The notes: generated from the sequence alone by a model not told the origin. Positions 32,236-42,460 are shown, counted from the stretch's first letter. The stretch: DNA of 64,000 nucleotides from Phytophthora sp. 'mugwort' (GCA_033558025.1 JAUCEF010000011.1:1550001-1614000), one strand, 5' to 3'. Program-made: numbers and translations.

Positions 32236-33030
32236 ATCCGCTGAAATTTTGTAGGATCCCAACTCACAGGCACTGCGCTCAGACACCGACTAACGGAGGG
32301 GGTACTCCGACGGCCGTGTTGTTGCTGAGTGACTCACCTTGTATACCCGTCGGCGGGATGGTACTGAGATGCGCACTTGGTGGGCCTTGGATGTCCCTGT
32401 TGGAACTTGGGAGGGGGAGGATCCGCGCGGGTATTCCTGCGCACGGGTCCGGTGTCGGTTTGGTCTTGAGCTCTTGCGTAGACCTTGTGGATCCGTAATA
32501 GAAATTCGGGATCCGGAGTTGTTCCTTCTTGGGGGTATCTTTGCTCGTTGTCGTAGTTGTCCTTGTTCCCTTATGATGCTTGCTGGCTCCAATAGCGGGA
32601 TCTTGAGGGGGTGGATAGAAGCCAAAGGGCAAGCGCGACCTGGCCAAGCTATCCAGGGGATGCCACGTGTTCAGGACGATCGCCAAAGTTAGACTTGATC
32701 TATGTATGGGGCCAATAGAAATCCCCTATACAATAGTCGAGTCTGTCTTCCCGTGCAAATTCGGTTCTGATTTATGCCTTAGCCTATCTACCTTCGGATC
32801 CCATCCCAAAACCTATTCTACGGACTATTTATAACCCAGGATTCCATCTCTGACCCTCCCCTTGCCAACCGTCTCCACTCTATCTCAATTTAGCTATGGA
32901 TCTTCTACCAGGTGTGCACTAAACTGATCGGATCTCGAACTTATGATCTCATCCCACGGGACGGGTTCAGGATCCGTACCATATACAGACCAGGCGTGCT
33001 CGCATGGTCCAGATCCATCACCTTGACGCT
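32236..33030. other. Unidentified insert sequence left of the Mutator-like element
   Basis: The stretch has many GGATCC-containing short motifs and a proline/threonine-rich minus frame (32686-32279) of unknown origin. It appears to belong to the segment that split the Harbinger gene, since its right-hand remainder (36034-36094) continues it after the nested element is removed. The family was not recognised. Confidence 0.4.
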
Positions 33031-33037
33031 GTTATGG

Positions 33038-33067
33038 TGGTAGAATATTAATCGGGTCGGTTGCAGG
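33038..33067 (+). repeat. MULE left terminal inverted repeat
   Basis: Pairs with 35998-36026 on the opposite strand. The best-conserved part is GGGT(C/T)GGTTGC(A/G)GG. Confidence 0.65.
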
Positions 33068-33259
33068 CCTCGTCAGGTACCGGGTCAGCCGAACCTGACC
33101 CAGAAGAATAGATATAATAAAGCGAAGATAATTGTCTGGCCAGGCCCGACCCAAACCCATACCGATAAATACCAAACTCAAAGTCATACTATATTGATAT
33201 CGGTAGAAACCGTTTGACCGCGCATCAAATCGTTTGCGCGTATCTCACTCACTTTGGAA

Positions 33260-33973
33260 ATGGCCTCCTCTCTAAGAACCGAGTTTCCAGCACTGCCGCC
33301 ATGGGGATATCAAGTCTCTGGGCTGCAGTTATCAGCTCCAATCATCGAGGAACCTCTCGCCGAGGCAAATCAGCGTGGTTACGTTCCTGTCTTCAAGGAG
33401 GTGGGCGGTAAAGAACCGGACATGGATCGCCTGCAGTCGCGCCTGCCGAAGGACTCGAAAAAGCTGTCGGACACAATGAAGCTCCTGCATCAGGAGCTAC
33501 GCTACGCGGTCCGGTCGCACGACAGGAACTACATCCCGACGTTGTATTCGTTCATGAAGTCGAACGAGAACGGTATCGAGCAAGCTCCACACCAGGATCA
33601 CACAGCCGAAGCAATTTCCAAGGTTACCGACAAGTATCCAGATACGATCCCCTGCAGCCTGATCGTTGCGTTGGAAGCTGGAACGCGTCTTAAGGTGTTC
33701 AACGGATGCTTTACTACGGCTGATCGCTCCAGGGAGCAGGTGGTGGAACTTCAACCCGGGTGGTGTCTTTTGTTCCGCGGCGACCTGGTTTATTGCGGAA
33801 TGCCTTACAGCCAAGTCAACTACCGTCTGCATTACTACGTGACGCTCCCCGGATTCGAGTTCGAGCCTGATATCGTCACAGGTATCAACGAGACGGAGTT
33901 CAAGTATGAGTTCTGCGGTCGTCTCGAGTTGACGTCGACCACGATTCGCCACCCCGTTCAACTGTCAGCTTAA
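33260..33973 (+). CDS. 2OG-Fe(II) oxygenase-like protein carried by the MULE
   Basis: An intact 237-residue frame starts at ATG 33260 (a TTG two codons upstream is not a likely start). It has a helical N-terminal half and then a double-stranded beta-helix-like region: APHQDH at 109-114 fits the first Fe ligands H-x-D, GTRLKVFNGCF lies at 141-151, and QPGWCLLFRGDLVYCGMPYS at 165-184 precedes NYRLHYYVTLPG, whose Arg189 would bind 2-oxoglutarate. The second Fe-ligand His expected in GDLVH is Tyr178, so activity is doubtful. After the stop, another frame (33975-34109) encodes CLRCNKTFCAGHNRKHANK, a Cys/His cluster that may be a shifted C-terminal zinc motif. It lies inside the MULE and overlaps the transposase end on the other strand by a few bases, so it is probably element cargo. 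The substrate is unknown. Confidence 0.6.
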   Translation: MASSLRTEFPALPPWGYQVSGLQLSAPIIEEPLAEANQRGYVPVFKEVGGKEPDMDRLQSRLPKDSKKLSDTMKLLHQELRYAVRSHDRNYIPTLYSFMKSNENGIEQAPHQDHTAEAISKVTDKYPDTIPCSLIVALEAGTRLKVFNGCFTTADRSREQVVELQPGWCLLFRGDLVYCGMPYSQVNYRLHYYVTLPGFEFEPDIVTGINETEFKYEFCGRLELTSTTIRHPVQLSA

Positions 33974-35518
33974 CCCCAAAGCTGTTGCTCGCGCCCGTAA
34001 GGACCGCCCGAAAGAGCCACCTCGCAAATGCCTGCGCTGCAACAAGACTTTCTGTGCCGGGCACAACCGAAAGCATGCCAACAAGATTCCATCGTGCGTG
34101 CAACTCTGACGGGACCGCGTATGTCCCGTGCGGGGAGCACGAGCACGCTTGCGCGCTATGGCCTCCAAGAGAGCGACATATTGAGCGGCATGCTGCTCTA
34201 TCCCACCGACAAACATTGGAACGTTGGGATGGCTAGTAGGGAAAGCGTTGTTGAGCTCGCGGTTGTAGCGCTCAAGGGGGTTGGTGGTGAGGTTAAAAAA
34301 ACCTTGCGCTGAAGTCCGAAATTGCTCCACCAACGAGGTGGGTACACCTCCAGCCACGGCTTCCGAAAGTACACCCAGAAGATTACTCAGAGTCGTTCCA
34401 CTTCGAATCTGAGTACTCAATGCCCTTCGCACTGAGAGTCATCTTGAACTTTTTCAGCAAGTAGCCGATCCCGTGAGGGTTAATGCGGTCGTGTGGGACT
34501 GTGAGCGAGTCCAGGTATCCTTATCGCATCATCCCGGGGATCTCATCCGACGGAATGTGGAGTTTCTGCATCTTGCGCCGGGCCTCTTGCTTGAAATGGC
34601 AGCCAATGGTGTCAGCTTCGGGGAATTGGTCTCCCACAGCATTGATGAGACCTCGCTCAAAATCACAGGACACTGTTCCAACATGCATATTCATGCCTGT
34701 AGCTGCTTGTACGCAGTGCAGAGTGCTCCAGTACGTCCACTCGGACATGTTGCTCGTGAGGCAGCACATGCAGGGTACGAAGCAGTTGGAGCCGCGGTCA
34801 TGCACCATAATGACGGTGCACTGGAAGGACGGGCTGGGAACGCAGTGGAAGGTGCCGTCAATAAAAAGAGATGTCTGGTTTTATGACAGTAGGCGAATCA
34901 ATGCAGGATGTCCCCAACCGAGAATGTGCTGGACCTCGCGTCGTCCACGTAGGTGTAGTGAAACTGGAAAAACATCGCGTCCCCAGTCTTCGTCATGAGG
35001 GAGGCGGCACTTTAACACGCCCGTAAATGGATGAGCCGAAGTGGGCATTACGGGTTCGATACACACCGCTGAGGACCCGGTCGCGCGTAAGCCGACGGAT
35101 CATCTTCTTTGACGAGAAGTTCTTGCGAATAATCCCCCAGATCTTCGTCGGCACAAGCGTCAAGTTGGATAGTGCCAAATGGTCAACGTCGGACTTCATG
35201 TCTTCGGCGACATCCACCACAGCGTCCGAAAGACCATCGATTCGCTTCATGTCTTCGGCGACATCCACCACAGCGTCCGAAAGACCCTCGATTATTGACC
35301 GTAGGAGAGCCGTCAGCAGCCGGCCTCCCGCAGGTACGAGCCACAGCGTTCTGGTAGGATCCGTCAACCATCACGTCCACGCGGCCCTTGCTCTTGTTGT
35401 TGCGGTAGTAGCTGCAGCGGAAGGTAGTCTTGCGACCCGAAGCGTATGCTTTGGTGTAGGCAAAGCCCTCCCAGTGCACGGTGGTCTTGAAGGGGCAGAG
35501 TTCTTGAACATCGTCCAT
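33965..35518 (-). pseudogene. MULE transposase, frameshifted
   Basis: From ATG 35518 the minus strand encodes a FLYWCH-like N-terminal finger region (WEGFAYTKAYASGRKTTFRC, SYYRNNKSKGRVDVMVDG). This is followed by LVPTKIWGIIRKNF and the MULE core: SLFIDGTFHCVPS (first catalytic Asp, about 34870), NMHVGTVSCDFERGLINAV (second Asp, about 34690-34640), HFKQEARRKMQKLHI, and TNPLERYNRELNNAFPTSHP (catalytic Glu region, about 34270-34210). At least three shifts or stops break it. A perfect-looking 51-bp in-frame tandem duplication (17 codons) lies at about 35198-35300. Confidence 0.75.
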
Positions 35519-35997
35519 TTTGAAAATGAGCTCTGAAGCTGAGCGAAAGAGGTCCGAACTCCAGTTTGACGAAACGACCCTTGCTAATCAACCGTTACCT
35601 CCTCCGAGATCTCCAATTTTGCGTTGGCTGGAGCTTTTCCCACCTCTAGCCTGCAACCAAGTTGGTTGTCTAGTTAGTTGGACCAACTAGACATGGATGT
35701 CTCTGGTGGCTAACCATGAACCCTAGCATTACATATACGCCAGCCCGGATAACCACAAGGAAATGTAGCCCGAATTTTGTCTGAAAGCCAGAGCTGTCCG
35801 AAACCTCCAATAGCTTACATTGAAAAGACATAGTCGTTTAAAGAGGTAATCGATAGAACCGGTAAAGTACCGATATTTTTTATGGTTATAAATTGCTGCC
35901 TGGGCAAGCAAGCAGTATGTTACTGGTCGGGTGCAGTTCAGCCTGACCACGTGCCCGACCTCTAGAATATTCAAACCCGATCAGCGGCATTACCAGA

Positions 35998-36026
35998 CCC
36001 GCAACCAACCCAATTATTATCTAACC
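35998..36026 (-). repeat. MULE right terminal inverted repeat
   Basis: Reads GGTTAGATAATAATTGGGTT then GGTTGCGGG on the minus strand, complementary in layout to the left end. Confidence 0.65.
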
Positions 36027-36094
36027 GTTATGGCTGCCGCTGGCGGAGTGGATCCTCCAGCCGCCGGTCAACTTCCATCTTATCCGTATCTGCA

Positions 36095-36406
36095 ATACCA
36101 CAACCGCGTCGGGTTGAAATTTTCTTTGGGCGGATGTGCTCGCTCTGGGCAATGAGTTCCGAAAAGTATCGGTGGAGCAAGAGCAACTACGACAGGTTCT
36201 TCAGGGCGTGGGTGGCGCTGACCAATTTTCACGTCCGCATTTTCCCACTGCGCGAGGAGAACGGGGCTAAGCTCGATAACTACTTTAAGCACCTCCGCTT
36301 TATCGGCCACGACACCCAGCAGAAACTGTTGGCTGTGCAGCGGCGCTATCGTGAGAAGCGCCGGACCCGTCTGTGCAGCCTGCTCGCGCCCATTACGAGG
36401 CACTGA
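36095..36406 (+). pseudogene. PIF/Harbinger transposase, 3' part
   Basis: Bases just before 36134 encode, with one shift, VEIFFGR. The frame 36134-36406 continues MCSLWAMSSEKYRWSKSNYD, FRAWVALTNFHVRIFPL and a basic tail. This is the C-terminal end of the transposase whose N-terminal part ends at 32235. Both break points carry related sequence (ACCGTGTGGTGG on the left, ACCGCGTCGGG on the right). Confidence 0.7.
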
Positions 36407-37173
36407 TAGTACGTCTCGCCGCTATAGCGGCAGTGATAGCGAAACGAGAGTGAAGACGTTTGGGCCGAGAGCGTGGCTTTCTAGACGTTGTAAGGTAATA
36501 GGTGGAGCTATCGCTCTTTACATATCGTCGTAGTTGATCCAGGTGGCGGTGGATTAGGAGACGATGCAGTCATTAGCGATCTGTGACTATTATCGGATTG
36601 GTTCACATGAATGCAGTCGTTCGTGGTGTCCTTTCAGTTTGTGCGTCAAAACGTATTGCACCTGATAAATTGCAATGTGAGGCGTATATAATTGAACCAT
36701 TGCTCTACTGATAATACGTCGGCTGAGGAAATTATCTGTAATACTGTCCACTACACATGGAGAATCCAGTTATCGATTTGTCACCCCACCTTTACATCAT
36801 TTTTCGATTTGGACGCTCGAGCTTCGTCCTCCCGGGATTTAAAAAAATGATCCACTGGACTCATACGTCCCACAAAATTGCCACGACGCTGGTCCAAACC
36901 ACCGTGCTGCCAAGGATCATCGACAAGTCCCACGCAAAGAGTTGAGCCTCGTGCCCGTCGCAGCTACGTGGGAGCATCGCCAAGCTCGGAGCCGTCCGAA
37001 CAAAGCTAAAGTTACGACTACACAGAAACTTTGTACGCTGAGGGCAGGTGGCATCCATGGAGGAAGAATTAAAGAGCTTCAGCTCAAGTGGTCCAATGAA
37101 CTTCCAGGCCAGCGTCGGTTGTCTGCAGCTCACGTCTGCGCGCTCGAGAAGTACTCGGCAAACACGAGCGACA
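36407..37173. other. No gene supported
   Basis: Spacer between the Harbinger end and the gypsy element. A plus and a minus frame overlap at about 36861-37265 but neither is recognisable. Confidence 0.4.
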
Positions 37174-37218
37174 GGCAAACACAAACTGCTGCTGTCGAAG
37201 CAGCAGTTTGTGTTTGCC
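37174..37218. repeat. Perfect 20-bp hairpin next to a gypsy LTR
   Basis: The left arm 37174-37193 (GGCAAACACAAACTGCTGCT), a 5-nt loop GTCGA and the right arm 37199-37218 are exact complements. It sits 12 bp before the 5' LTR. Confidence 0.85.
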
Positions 37219-37230
37219 TCTGCCGTATCC

Positions 37231-37438
37231 TGAACGGCATCCATTTTAGAACGCTCGCTGCATAACAGTATTCCTCATAGTCTACACAATGATCGCTACA
37301 AACAGTTCTGCAAGCTGATCACGAGATTTCACTGCTGAGCTAGGGATTAGAAATGAAAAAGATCGACCATAGTCGTAAGAGCAACTCTTAAGTCATTCAA
37401 TCCATCAGTCTCCAATTTGGTACGTCAAGCATACGGCA
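37231..37438 (+). repeat. 5' LTR of the gypsy element
   Basis: 208 bp, beginning TGAACGGCATCC and ending ATACGGCA (TG...CA). It matches 41295-41503 across its length with scattered substitutions, for example CGCTACAAACAGTTCTG and GAGATTTCACTGCTGAGC. Confidence 0.8.
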
Positions 37439-37575
37439 TATTGAGCTCAATCCGTCACTCTCTCCAAGTCATTCGTTCATTCCGCTGAAGACCACGGCCC
37501 AGCCTCTCGACGAGGCCAACGGGACCAGTTCGTCACGTACCTCGTACGCACGAATAACAAGACGTTAACGACCGC

Positions 37576-38135
37576 GTGCCCATCAATATCAAGCACTTCG
37601 GCTACGGCCATGGAGAAGATTGGTTGAAGTGGCGCAAGGCGTTCGAGTACATCCGGAACCTCAAGGGTGGGCACGAAGCTCCAGAGCTGTACCAAACATC
37701 CGCATTCTTCTTCGTGGTGCTGCTCTGGTCCGGTTTGAGGCTTTCAACACGTCTGTCATGGGAAACGAGGTCGTCGATTACTTTGACGAGACATTGCGGC
37801 GTATGACGGCCATGTACTTCCCCAAGCGACCAACGAGCGAGATCCGACAGTATCTCCGGGAGACTCCCAAGCCAGCGGAGATGACTGTTGAGTACTATAT
37901 TGCTCGTCTTCATCAGATTAACGAGTTGATCCAGTTTCTACCGGCGCCGAACAATCGGTTACCTGACCCCGAACTCCGCGAGATCGTGGAGTCCGACATG
38001 CCATCATCGTGGCAAAAGAAGTACGACGAGAGTGGGCAAGACTATGAGACCCTCGAAGGACTGGTCGCGTACTTCCGACAGCTGCAGGAGACCGAAGATT
38101 CCAGCCGGCCTCCAGTTCAAGTTACCCGAGTTTAG
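37576..38135 (+). pseudogene. Gypsy gag
   Basis: Two overlapping frames join near 37735. They hold IKHFGYGHGEDWLKWRKAFE and then VVDYFDETLRRMTAMYFPKR, PKPAEMTVEYYIARLHQINE and PDPELREIVESDMPSSWQKK, the layout of a retrotransposon capsid. No CCHC knuckle follows. Confidence 0.65.
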
Positions 38136-38149
38136 TACAAACCGCGCAG

Positions 38150-39814
38150 TGAACCACAACTTCTACGTTATAAATCCTCGTTCCGAGAAGAATGGTTACG
38201 ACTTCATCATCGGACGCGACTTGATCCTCGCTCTGAAGCTAAACTTCGACATCGGCCATCGCTTCATTGCGTGGGGTGGACTCGATGTACCGATACGTCA
38301 GCGTGTCATCCTCGAGGCCGAACGATATTTGTATGGGATTCCAGCAAGCATTCACGACGCCGAGCGCCGGATGGTTAAAATACTGGACGCAAAGTACTTC
38401 AAGGTCAACATCGACGACTGCATCCCGGGTCACCTCACGGACGACGAACAAGACGCCCTTCACAAGCTACTTCTCTTGTTCGACGATCTCAATCAAGCAA
38501 CAATTGGCACCATGCCCGGTGACCTTTACGAGTTCGAGCTAAATACCGGAGCGCAACCATATCACTCACGCCCGTTTGGAATTTCTCAAGCTTATCTTGA
38601 GACGGTCAAGAAGGAAGTCGCGCGGCTTGAACGCCTAGGAGTCATTGTTCGCGATGCTAGCAGCCCATGGGCTGCCCCGGCATTCATCATTCCCAAAAAG
38701 GACAAGACGGCGCCTTTCTTGACTGATTTCCGCCGTTTGAACGTGCTCATCGTGCGGCACCCGTTTCTGATGCCCAAGATCTCCGAGCTTCTCCAGGGCC
38801 TCGAACGTTTCGAATTCGTCACCTTCTTGGACATGAACATGGGGTATTACTCCATTGTTCTCTGTGAACGCTCGTCTCGAGTCTACTCGTTTGTTCTACC
38901 GTGGCGAAAGTTTCGCTACCTACGCCTACCCATGGGAATCTGCACCGCTCCGGATGAGTTCCAGGGGGCATGCAGCTTATGCTAGGGGACCCCCCTTTCG
39001 CGCGAGTTTATCTCGACGACGTGCTTGTCATTACAAACACGACGATTGCCGACCATCTCTAGCGCCTTTGCACGGTGTTTGAACGCTTCCGCGCCAGTGG
39101 ACTACAAGTGAACATGGCTAAAAGTTGGTTTGCAGCAATTGAGACCGACTACCTCGGATACCGGCTTACGCTTCAGGGAATCCAGTCAATGCCCACCAAG
39201 GTCTCTGCGATTCAGCGCCTTGATCCGCCCAAGAACAAGTGTGGGCTCCGCCGCTTCATCGGGATGGTAAACTACTGTCGGGACATGTGGCCACAGCGTG
39301 CTCATTTACTTGCCCCACTGACTGCATTGACGTCGTCGCGAACGCCTTTCAAGTGGACGCCAGAGTGCCAGCGCGCTTTCGACAAGATCAAGCGGGTCGT
39401 TCAAAGCTCTGTTACATTTCACTTCCCTGACTTCTTCGTTCCGTTCGATGTCTTCACGGACGCCAGCACCTTTCTGCTGAGGGCGTTGTCTGCCAGCGCA
39501 AACGTCCGCTAGCCTTCTTCAGCCGAAAGCTGACTGACGCCCAGAGGAAGTACTCGGTGATGGAGCTAGAACTCTTGTCGATCGTCGAATTCCTACGAGA
39601 ATTTCGCAATATTCTTCTCGGTCACAAGATTATCGTGCACACGGATCACAAGCATTTGTCGTTCGCCAACTTCCAGTCGGATAGAGTGAATCGTTGGCGT
39701 CTCATTGTCGAAGCATTTGCACCGGAGATCGTGTACATCAAGGGACAACATAACGTGGTAGCAGATGCCCTCAGCCGACTGCCGCAGGTCAAGGAAACTG
39801 GAAGCGAGGAATGA
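38150..39814 (+). pseudogene. Gypsy reverse transcriptase and RNase H, frameshifted
   Basis: RT motifs are GVIVRDASSPWAAPAFIIPK, KDKTAPFLTDFRRLNVL, FVTFLDMNMGYYSI and, in a shifted frame, the catalytic YLDDVLV (codons 39009-39029). The thumb/connection is GLRRFIGMVNYCRDMWP. RNase H gives FDVFTDASTFLL, then in a new frame KYSVMELELLSIVEFLREF, HTDHKHLSFANFQ and GQHNVVADALSRLP. All expected blocks are present but in three frames. Confidence 0.85.
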
Positions 39815-39854
39815 CTCGAGCTGGAAGCGGACGATGGAAAGTTTCCTCTGACAT

Positions 39855-41292
39855 GTGATCGGATCAGCGATGCTCAGCAACGAGATCAACTGCTTCCTTC
39901 AGAAGCAGTCGCGTCAGGGTGAACTGGAAGCCAAGTATCAAGCCGATCTGCGCGTGTTGTACAAGGGCGCGCGAACTGTTTTGTCAGTGGAGCTTCGTGG
40001 TCGCATCACTCGTTGGTATCACGAGCAACTCAAGCACCCGGCATGACACGTACGTATCTCACTATGCGGCAGCACTTCACCTGGCCCGGCATGAAGCACG
40101 CGATCGAAGTCTTCGTCGGTCAATGCGAGATCTGCCAAAAGTGGAAGCGGTACAAGAAGAAATACGGCAAATTGCCCGCTGCTAAGCCCGTTCTCGAGCC
40201 ATGGAAGGTGGTCTGCATTGACTTGGTTGGGCCTTACACATATCCGACGACGGGAAAGAAGTACAGTGCAATGACGATGATCGATCCAGCAACGGGATGG
40301 TTTGAGGTGGCGCCACTTCTCGACAAGGAGGCGAAGACCCCTGCACACGTCCTGGACAACGAGTGGTTTTGCCGCTATCCACGACCGCAATACTGCATCT
40401 TTGATCAAGGCAACGAATTTACGCGGTTCAAGTTCCAAGAAATGCTGGAGAGCTACATCGTGAAACCATCTCCGACCACATCAAGAACGTTTAAGCCAAC
40501 TCCGTGCTTGAGCGCCTGCACCAGGTCCTTGGGACATGGTTCGCACGTCCGATTTGGACGACAACACACATGGCAGCAGCTGTTGCCAAGTGTAGCATTT
40601 GCCATTCGAGCGACAGTGTCCACCACGAAAGAAGCAACGCCCGCCCAGCTCGTGTTCGGGCGAGATCTCGTGATGAACACCAAGTACCTAGCCAACTGGA
40701 AGCGGATCAAGGAACTGAAGCTTCAGCAAGTGTGTCGTGACAATGATCGCGAAAGCCGCAACCGATCGAACACAAGTATATACAAGGTGGGAGACTTCGT
40801 TCGGATCATGAAGGACAAGTCGCAAACCAGCAAGCTCGACCCACTGTGAAGTGCTCGCGATTTGGGAGCTGGAACTCTCGTCAACCAACGTATATTGCCT
40901 AGTGTTGGTTGCTTGACGCAAATTGCAAAGTGAGCTGTTTAATATAACTCGAAAGCGGACCCGTCTGCCGCGTCGGCAGTCCAGGGGGAGCCGCCCTTGC
41001 AGCTTGCTGATGATTGCGCCCAGGTGTAATCAGCAGCAGCTGTCTTGATTGTCCATGCGAAGATCTACTCCGCTGTAGCTAGCAGCGTTTGCCTCAGCTG
41101 CAGTGGCTGTGGGTTGGAAGAGCTGGCGTAGGATGTGTTCATGGCATCACCACACCAACCTACGAAGGACCGTTCAAGATCCTCAATGTAAACGACAACG
41201 GCACGGTTATCATCCAGCGCGCGAGTACTCCGAGACGATCAATATTCGTCGCTTGGTTCCATACCGAGCCATTGTGGAAGCGAACGCCGTAA
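39855..41292 (+). pseudogene. Gypsy integrase with a 314-bp insertion
   Basis: The zinc-binding HHCC domain ends VGQCEICQKWKRYKKK. The core has WKVVCIDLVGPYTYP (first Asp) and PQYCIFDQGNEFTRF (second Asp); the Glu region is scrambled near 40480-40540. The C-terminus is cut after TSKLDPL (40846) and resumes as YEGPFKILNVNDNGTV at 41161. The intervening 40847-41160 is foreign to the family. Confidence 0.8.
40847..41160. mobile_element. Small insertion of unknown type in the integrase gene
   Basis: Removing these 314 bp joins ...CCACTG to TACGAAGG and restores the KLDPLYEGPF reading expected in gypsy integrases. No clear terminal repeats were seen; a short CAACCAAC...GTTGGTTG inverted pair lies at about 40885-40915. 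The type was not identified. Confidence 0.5.
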
Positions 41293-41294
41293 CC

Positions 41295-41503
41295 CGAATG
41301 GCATCCTTCTAGAACGCTCGCTGCACCACAGTTTGCTCATAGTCTTCACAATGATCACTACAAACAGTTCTGGGAGCTGGTCACGAGATTTCACTGCTGA
41401 GCTAGGGATTATTAGCGATGAGGAGGATCAACGATAGTCGTAGAAGCAACTCTTAAGTCATTCAATCCATCAGTCTCCAATTTACTACGTCAAGCATACG
41501 GCA
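41295..41503 (+). repeat. 3' LTR of the gypsy element
   Basis: 209 bp, partner of 37231-37438. Its first base is C instead of T. The two LTRs differ at roughly 20-25 positions by eye, so the insertion is not recent. Confidence 0.8.
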
Positions 41504-41616
41504 GCCCGCTACAAACGGCGATTCTCCGTTCGCCTCTGCATTCCAGTGGCCGAGAACTGTTTGAGGCGCTGCACTTCGGCACGCAGCTCGGATCTGAGGA
41601 GCACGAGTGAGAAACG

Positions 41617-42346
41617 ATGCTCTGGACGCACAACGAGCGGTCGCTAGCAGCGTTGCCGTCCATCGTGAAGAAGGTCTCGCATGGTCATGAGCAAGGCACA
41701 GGAGCGTCAGCCCGAAGCCGAGGGGACTGTGTCCCGCTGTCCCAACTCGACATCACTGGCTGCGAGGACTGCACCCTGGTTTCGAGTGTCTTCGTGTCGA
41801 AGATCCTGCACACGTCGCTCCAAGTCGTCTACGCGGCCGCGTTGGGGGTATTTTGACTCGATTCCTGTGATCATGAAGCGCCACTTCCGCGTCCGTACTA
41901 AGCACCAGAAGCTGAACAAGAAGGAGTCGCCAGTTCACTATCAGCAGACGCCGTTCCGGGGGCCTGCATCGTGGACGGAGGATATCATCGTGTGCTATGA
42001 GCTCACGTCGTCGCATGGCATGGTTCACATTGCCGCGGTGGTGGACGATCCCGTCCATCCCGTGTCCACAATTGCTTCGTCCCGCTATGCGATATGCTGT
42101 CTTACCATTTCGCATCGAAAAGACAAAGTGACGGACAGAACCCTGGCTGCGACACTGCGATGGGTCGTTGTCTACCGCAACAATTTGCTGCCGGATAATC
42201 CTGCGATCCAGAAGGACCTCGAATCCATTCGCCCGATTTTGAATGGAGAGTTGATCATGGCTCCGATCTGTAACTATATCCAGGAGCTACAGCATGTGCA
42301 CATGCATATTGCGTACAGGGAAAGGTGGATACTATCAGAGAGCTAA
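41617..42346 (+). pseudogene. Fragment of an unrecognised oomycete-style gene, one-base frameshift
   Basis: The first frame (41617-41856) reads ...LDITGCEDCTLVSSVFVSKI and LHTSLQVVYAAALG. The same protein continues in the next frame as YFDSIPVIMKRHFRVRTKHQ ... RWVVVYRNNLLPDNPAIQKD and ends at 42346. One extra G in the run 41844-41848 explains the shift. From memory the C-terminus resembles a large oomycete family sometimes named M96 mating-specific proteins, but this is unverified. The 5' end is missing next to the gypsy 3' LTR, which may have truncated it. No function is assigned. Confidence 0.45.
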
Positions 42347-42460
42347 CAGGTGTGCGACCAGTGAACAAGTATTAATATGTACGTATAGTTCTTGTCACGA
42401 CCCAGAGCTTACAGGTTGGATTCTTCGAAACTGCTTCATTTCCTACAGTAGATTACAAAC

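Larger units (their letters stand above)
33038..36026. mobile_element. Mutator-like element (MULE) with TIRs and target duplication
   Basis: The element has imperfect terminal inverted repeats: the left end, TGGTAGAATATTAATCGGGT then CGGTTGCAGG, against the right end reversed, GGTTAGATAATAATTGGGTT then GGTTGCGGG. It is flanked by GTTATGG at 33031-33037 and 36027-36033, a 7-bp match that may be part of the 8-11 bp duplication usual for MULEs. Inside are a minus-strand MULE transposase (35518-33965) and a plus-strand 2OG-oxygenase-like ORF (33260-33973), arranged tail to tail. The size is 2,989 bp. Confidence 0.75.
37231..41503 (+). mobile_element. Ty3/gypsy retrotransposon with both LTRs, defective
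   Basis: The order is 5' LTR, gag, reverse transcriptase, RNase H, integrase, 3' LTR. The gag knuckle and the catalytic protease part are missing: gag (ending about 38135) runs directly into pre-RT sequence (NGYDFIIGRDLILALKL). There are frameshifts in gag (near 37735), RT (near 38985) and RNase H (near 39500), and a 314-bp insertion in integrase. No clear primer-binding site was seen. Confidence 0.85.

Noticed and set aside
35198..35300. Tandem units considered as a CRISPR-like array
   Set aside because: Only two adjacent copies without spacers, in frame inside a transposase. No CRISPR array is seen anywhere in the window.
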